Source: Deltaproteobacteria bacterium (GTDB lineage Bacteria; Myxococcota_A; UBA796; UBA2385). From it: DNA of 6,569 nt. The stretch covers positions 1 through 6,569 of the forward strand of contig CANHON010000268.1 of the NCBI GenBank assembly GCA_947462115.1, written 5' to 3'. The notes beneath the pieces are model-generated. The model had not been told where the DNA came from, ran no database searches, and was given only the letters and a program-made list of their open reading frames with translations. Position 1 is the stretch's first letter, and every line of letters starts with the position of its first letter. The translations under genes and the position numbers were made by a program. Positions 5,273-6,569 of this stretch are shown here, in pieces.

Positions 5273-6569
5273 GCCGCACCGCACCCACCCCTCGCCTGCC
5301 GCCCGGCTTGGCCCGCGACCTTCGACGGACCGCCGCCCTCGCGCTGCTGGTCCTCGGCTTCGCGCCCGCTGCAGCCCAGGCTGGCACCTACAATGTCCGC
5401 CCCGGCGATGATCTCGCCAACCTGCTGAGCGGGCTGCAGCCCGGGGACGAGGTGATCTTCGCGGAGGGCACCTACGAGGTGACCGCGCCGCTGGTGATCG
5501 CCGACCTCGACGGCGACGCCGCCACCCCGACGCGGCTGCGGGCCGAGACGAAGAACCGTCCCGTGCTCCAGCTCGCCGCCGGAGACGACGGGACCTACGC
5601 GAGCGCGATCCTCAGCCTCACCAACACCAAGGGCGTGGAGCTCGAAGGCCTCGTGCTGCGCGGCATCGACGCCTACGAAGACGAGGGCGACTACTACGGC
5701 CTGCGGGTGGCCGACAGCACCGAAGTGCACCTCCAGGACGTTGAGATCAGCCAGACCGTTCGGTCAGGCCTGCGCCTCGACGGGCTCAACTCGCTGATCA
5801 GCGCCGAGAAGCTGCACATCCATGATCAGCCGACCGGCAGCGCGATCCGGGTGGGCTGCTCGGACGCCACCTGCTTCACCGCCGGCCTGACGCTGCGCCT
5901 CAGCCAGATCCACGACATCGGGCCCGACGGCTACGCCATCGAGCTCTACCACGGCAGCCAGGGCGCCCTCATCGAAGACTCGGTGTTCTACGACCTCGAG
6001 GGCCGGGGGCTCTACTTCGGCTCCACCGAGGCCGGCGAGATCAACGTGGCTGAGCGCAACGCCGTCTGGAACGTTGCGGGGCACGCGATCCTGGTCGAGG
6101 GCGGCGCCCGCCTCCGCAACAACATCGTGTTCAACATCGGCGAAGGCGGCCTGCTCACCCGCGACCCCGGCCGCAGCACCTTCGGCAACATCGTGATGAG
6201 CCACAACACGGTGGTCAACACCGGGGGCTGGGCCGCCGACCTGCTGGGCTGGATCGACGCGCCGGACATGGTCCTCGCCAACAACGCCCTCTGCAACCCG
6301 CTCGGCTACGGCGTGCTCATCGAGTCCACCGCGGCGACCGGCGTGGACATCGCAACCCCGGGCTACGTCTCCCAAAACATCGGCTGCGGGCTCATGTCCG
6401 GCCCGGACCCCTTGGAGCCGGAGGTGCTGCCTGGCGGCGGCTACACCGACTTCGTCAACGAGGAGATCTGGGAGTTCTACCCCACCGAGACCTCGACCCT
6501 CATCGACAGCGCCGATCCGACCGGCGAGGCGTGGATCCCCGAGACCGACTTCAACGGCGTGCAGCGGGA
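5269..6569 (+). CDS. Secreted parallel beta-helix protein, 3' truncated by window
   Basis: 433 complete codons are visible and the frame is open at the window end. The ATG overlaps the preceding stop as ATGA, and only a poor G-run precedes it, so translation is probably coupled to the upstream gene. Residues 1-38 are a signal peptide with an Arg-rich N-region, a hydrophobic core (AALALLVLGFAPAA) and an AQA cleavage site before Gly39; there is no lipobox, so it is likely released by signal peptidase I. The mature protein starts with YNVRPGDDLANLL and IFAEGTYEV, the capping strand typical of pectate-lyase-like beta-helices and PL6-type proteins. Repeated strand-turn units follow, such as GLRVADSTEVHLQDVEIS, NNIVFNIGEGG and SHNTVVNTGG. 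Cys197 and Cys202 (GCSDATC) could form a small disulfide loop. The last residues (LIDSADP... TDFNGVQR) match the start of the choice-of-anchor-Q-type C-terminal motif, suggesting the gene ends soon after the window. Polysaccharide lyase activity is possible, but I cannot identify catalytic residues. Confidence 0.88.
   Translation, partial: MSRTAPTPRLPPGLARDLRRTAALALLVLGFAPAAAQAGTYNVRPGDDLANLLSGLQPGDEVIFAEGTYEVTAPLVIADLDGDAATPTRLRAETKNRPVLQLAAGDDGTYASAILSLTNTKGVELEGLVLRGIDAYEDEGDYYGLRVADSTEVHLQDVEISQTVRSGLRLDGLNSLISAEKLHIHDQPTGSAIRVGCSDATCFTAGLTLRLSQIHDIGPDGYAIELYHGSQGALIEDSVFYDLEGRGLYFGSTEAGEINVAERNAVWNVAGHAILVEGGARLRNNIVFNIGEGGLLTRDPGRSTFGNIVMSHNTVVNTGGWAADLLGWIDAPDMVLANNALCNPLGYGVLIESTAATGVDIATPGYVSQNIGCGLMSGPDPLEPEVLPGGGYTDFVNEEIWEFYPTETSTLIDSADPTGEAWIPETDFNGVQR

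Noticed and set aside
2897..5284. 795-codon open frame on the minus strand opposite the modular lipoprotein
   Set aside because: It is Val/Ala/Gly/Asp/Arg-rich with no domain, signal or ribosome site, and mirrors the high-GC codon pattern of the plus-strand gene, which has clear domains.

Overview
The window looks like chromosomal DNA from a high-GC, Gram-negative bacterium of the Myxococcota (former Deltaproteobacteria) type. The evidence is strong G/C bias at third codon positions, several lipoprotein-type signal peptides, a secreted protein with MopE-type DxDGD...DCDD...DNDC repeats, parallel beta-helix proteins of the kind common in myxobacteria, and a DUF1549/DUF1588-like CxxCH protein. 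This assignment is inferred from gene content; there is no rRNA or other taxonomic marker.

There are two divergent gene sets. On the minus strand, read right to left, lie three genes: a small predicted lipoprotein with a TTG start (2783-2073), a larger Cys-containing predicted lipoprotein (2076-958), and a DUF1549/DUF1588-like CxxCH lipoprotein (918 to the window's left edge, C-terminus missing). The first two overlap by 4 nt (ATGA) and the third follows after 39 nt, so they probably form one operon. On the plus strand lie a 719-residue modular lipoprotein (3113-5272: ASH-like Ig domain, four MopE-type repeats, beta-helix) and a second secreted beta-helix protein (5269 to the right edge, C-terminus missing), again with a 4-nt ATGA overlap.

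The divergent intergenic region (2784-3112) carries weak promoter-like sequences on both strands, a 12-bp GC palindrome and a very C-rich, G-poor leader just before the modular lipoprotein.

All five products carry export signals, so this is a cell-envelope/secretome locus. No substrate or pathway can be assigned from sequence alone. I see no tRNA, rRNA, CRISPR array, transposase or integration site. The most noteworthy items are the coupled pair of unrecognised Cys-rich lipoproteins next to the CxxCH protein, and the ASH-MopE-beta-helix fusion translationally coupled to a second beta-helix protein.
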